IMG/VR virus record: IMGVR_UViG_3300013132_000076
Span: 1-48,612 of that record
Length of the DNA: 48,612 nucleotides
Strand: one strand, 5' to 3'
DNA from: a virus
Shown here one piece after another: positions 48,494 to 48,612 of the stretch; within the stretch, counting starts at the first letter, position 1; each line of letters opens with the position of its first letter. The notes under the pieces are model-generated. The model was not told where the DNA came from. It searched no databases and saw only the letters and a list, made by a program, of their open reading frames with translations. A program made the translations under genes and the position numbers.

Positions 48494-48612
48494 GAGAGCC
48501 TCCACTTGGCGCGGGCCGCGTCGAGCTCATCCTCGGAGCATCCGCCGTCTTTCACCGCATAACGCGCGAAGTCCGCCGCCATCTCGCGGAGAAGGCGCTC
48601 TGCTTCGTGGCA
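48490..48612 (-). CDS. Hypothetical protein, C-terminal part, cut by window edge
   Basis: The last 40 residues (CHEAERLLREMAADFARYAV, then KDGGCSEDELDAARAKWRLS) and the stop at 48490-48492 of a leftward gene that begins beyond the window. It is helical and charged. The composition resembles the cut gene at 1-349. If the genome is circular the two could be one gene, but joining the edges as given puts this frame out of register. Confidence 0.6.
   Translation of the reverse strand, partial: CHEAERLLREMAADFARYAVKDGGCSEDELDAARAKWRLS

Noticed and set aside
1-48612. Lysogeny or diversity-generating retroelement genes
   Set aside because: No integrase, CI-type repressor or reverse transcriptase motifs (such as YxDD with RT context) were seen in any credible gene.

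Overview
This window looks like most or all of the genome of a tailed double-stranded DNA bacteriophage with a short-tailed (podovirus-like) virion. It is GC-rich and very densely packed, and neighbouring genes usually overlap by 1-8 bases (ATGA, GTGA, TTGA or TGATG junctions). The virion block runs terminase, portal, scaffold-like protein, major capsid protein, connectors, a giant nozzle-like tail protein, ejection proteins, fibre and holin-like protein. I see no sheath, tape measure or tail-tube genes. I also see no integrase or repressor, DNA polymerase, primase or helicase, endolysin, tRNA or CRISPR array. The host cannot be named from this window; the sulfatase and the LamG-, PKD- and Ig-like domains would suit a phage of polysaccharide-rich, possibly planctomycete-like bacteria, but that is inference.

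Layout: (1) 1-11.7 kb is read leftward. A sigma70-like promoter at 10.4 kb, with two tandem 12-bp repeats behind it, drives a chain of small overlapping genes into a lambda-Exo/YqaJ-type nuclease and a RecT-like annealing protein. A parallel beta-helix protein and a 1,328-residue PKD-containing protein follow; the latter's ribosome-binding site lies inside a terminator-like hairpin. (2) 10.43-11.28 kb is a gene-free, repeat- and hairpin-rich stretch. (3) 11.78-15.9 kb is read rightward: small basic, HNH-like and membrane peptides, then a complete sulfatase with its catalytic motifs, a lipoprotein, and a second, decayed copy of the sulfatase tail plus a second small lipoprotein. (4) 15.9-17.0 kb is read leftward and holds three replication-initiation or helicase-loader-like genes. 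(5) 17.15-48.0 kb is the rightward virion block. The large terminase is split into separate ATPase and nuclease genes. (6) 47.95-48.6 kb is read leftward: a RuvC-like resolvase, a tiny peptide that begins like a cytosine methyltransferase, and the end of a gene cut by the window edge.

How the genes may work together: Exo plus RecT, with a resolvase, would make and process recombining, concatemeric DNA for packaging by the split terminase. The initiation-like and loader-like genes would recruit the host replication machinery. The sulfatase and beta-helix protein share an unusual short hydrophobic leader. With the large PKD protein they may form a set that attacks a sulfated surface polysaccharide. 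The leftward genes at both window edges would form one transcription unit if the genome is circular, but the cut genes do not join in frame as given, so closure is unproven.
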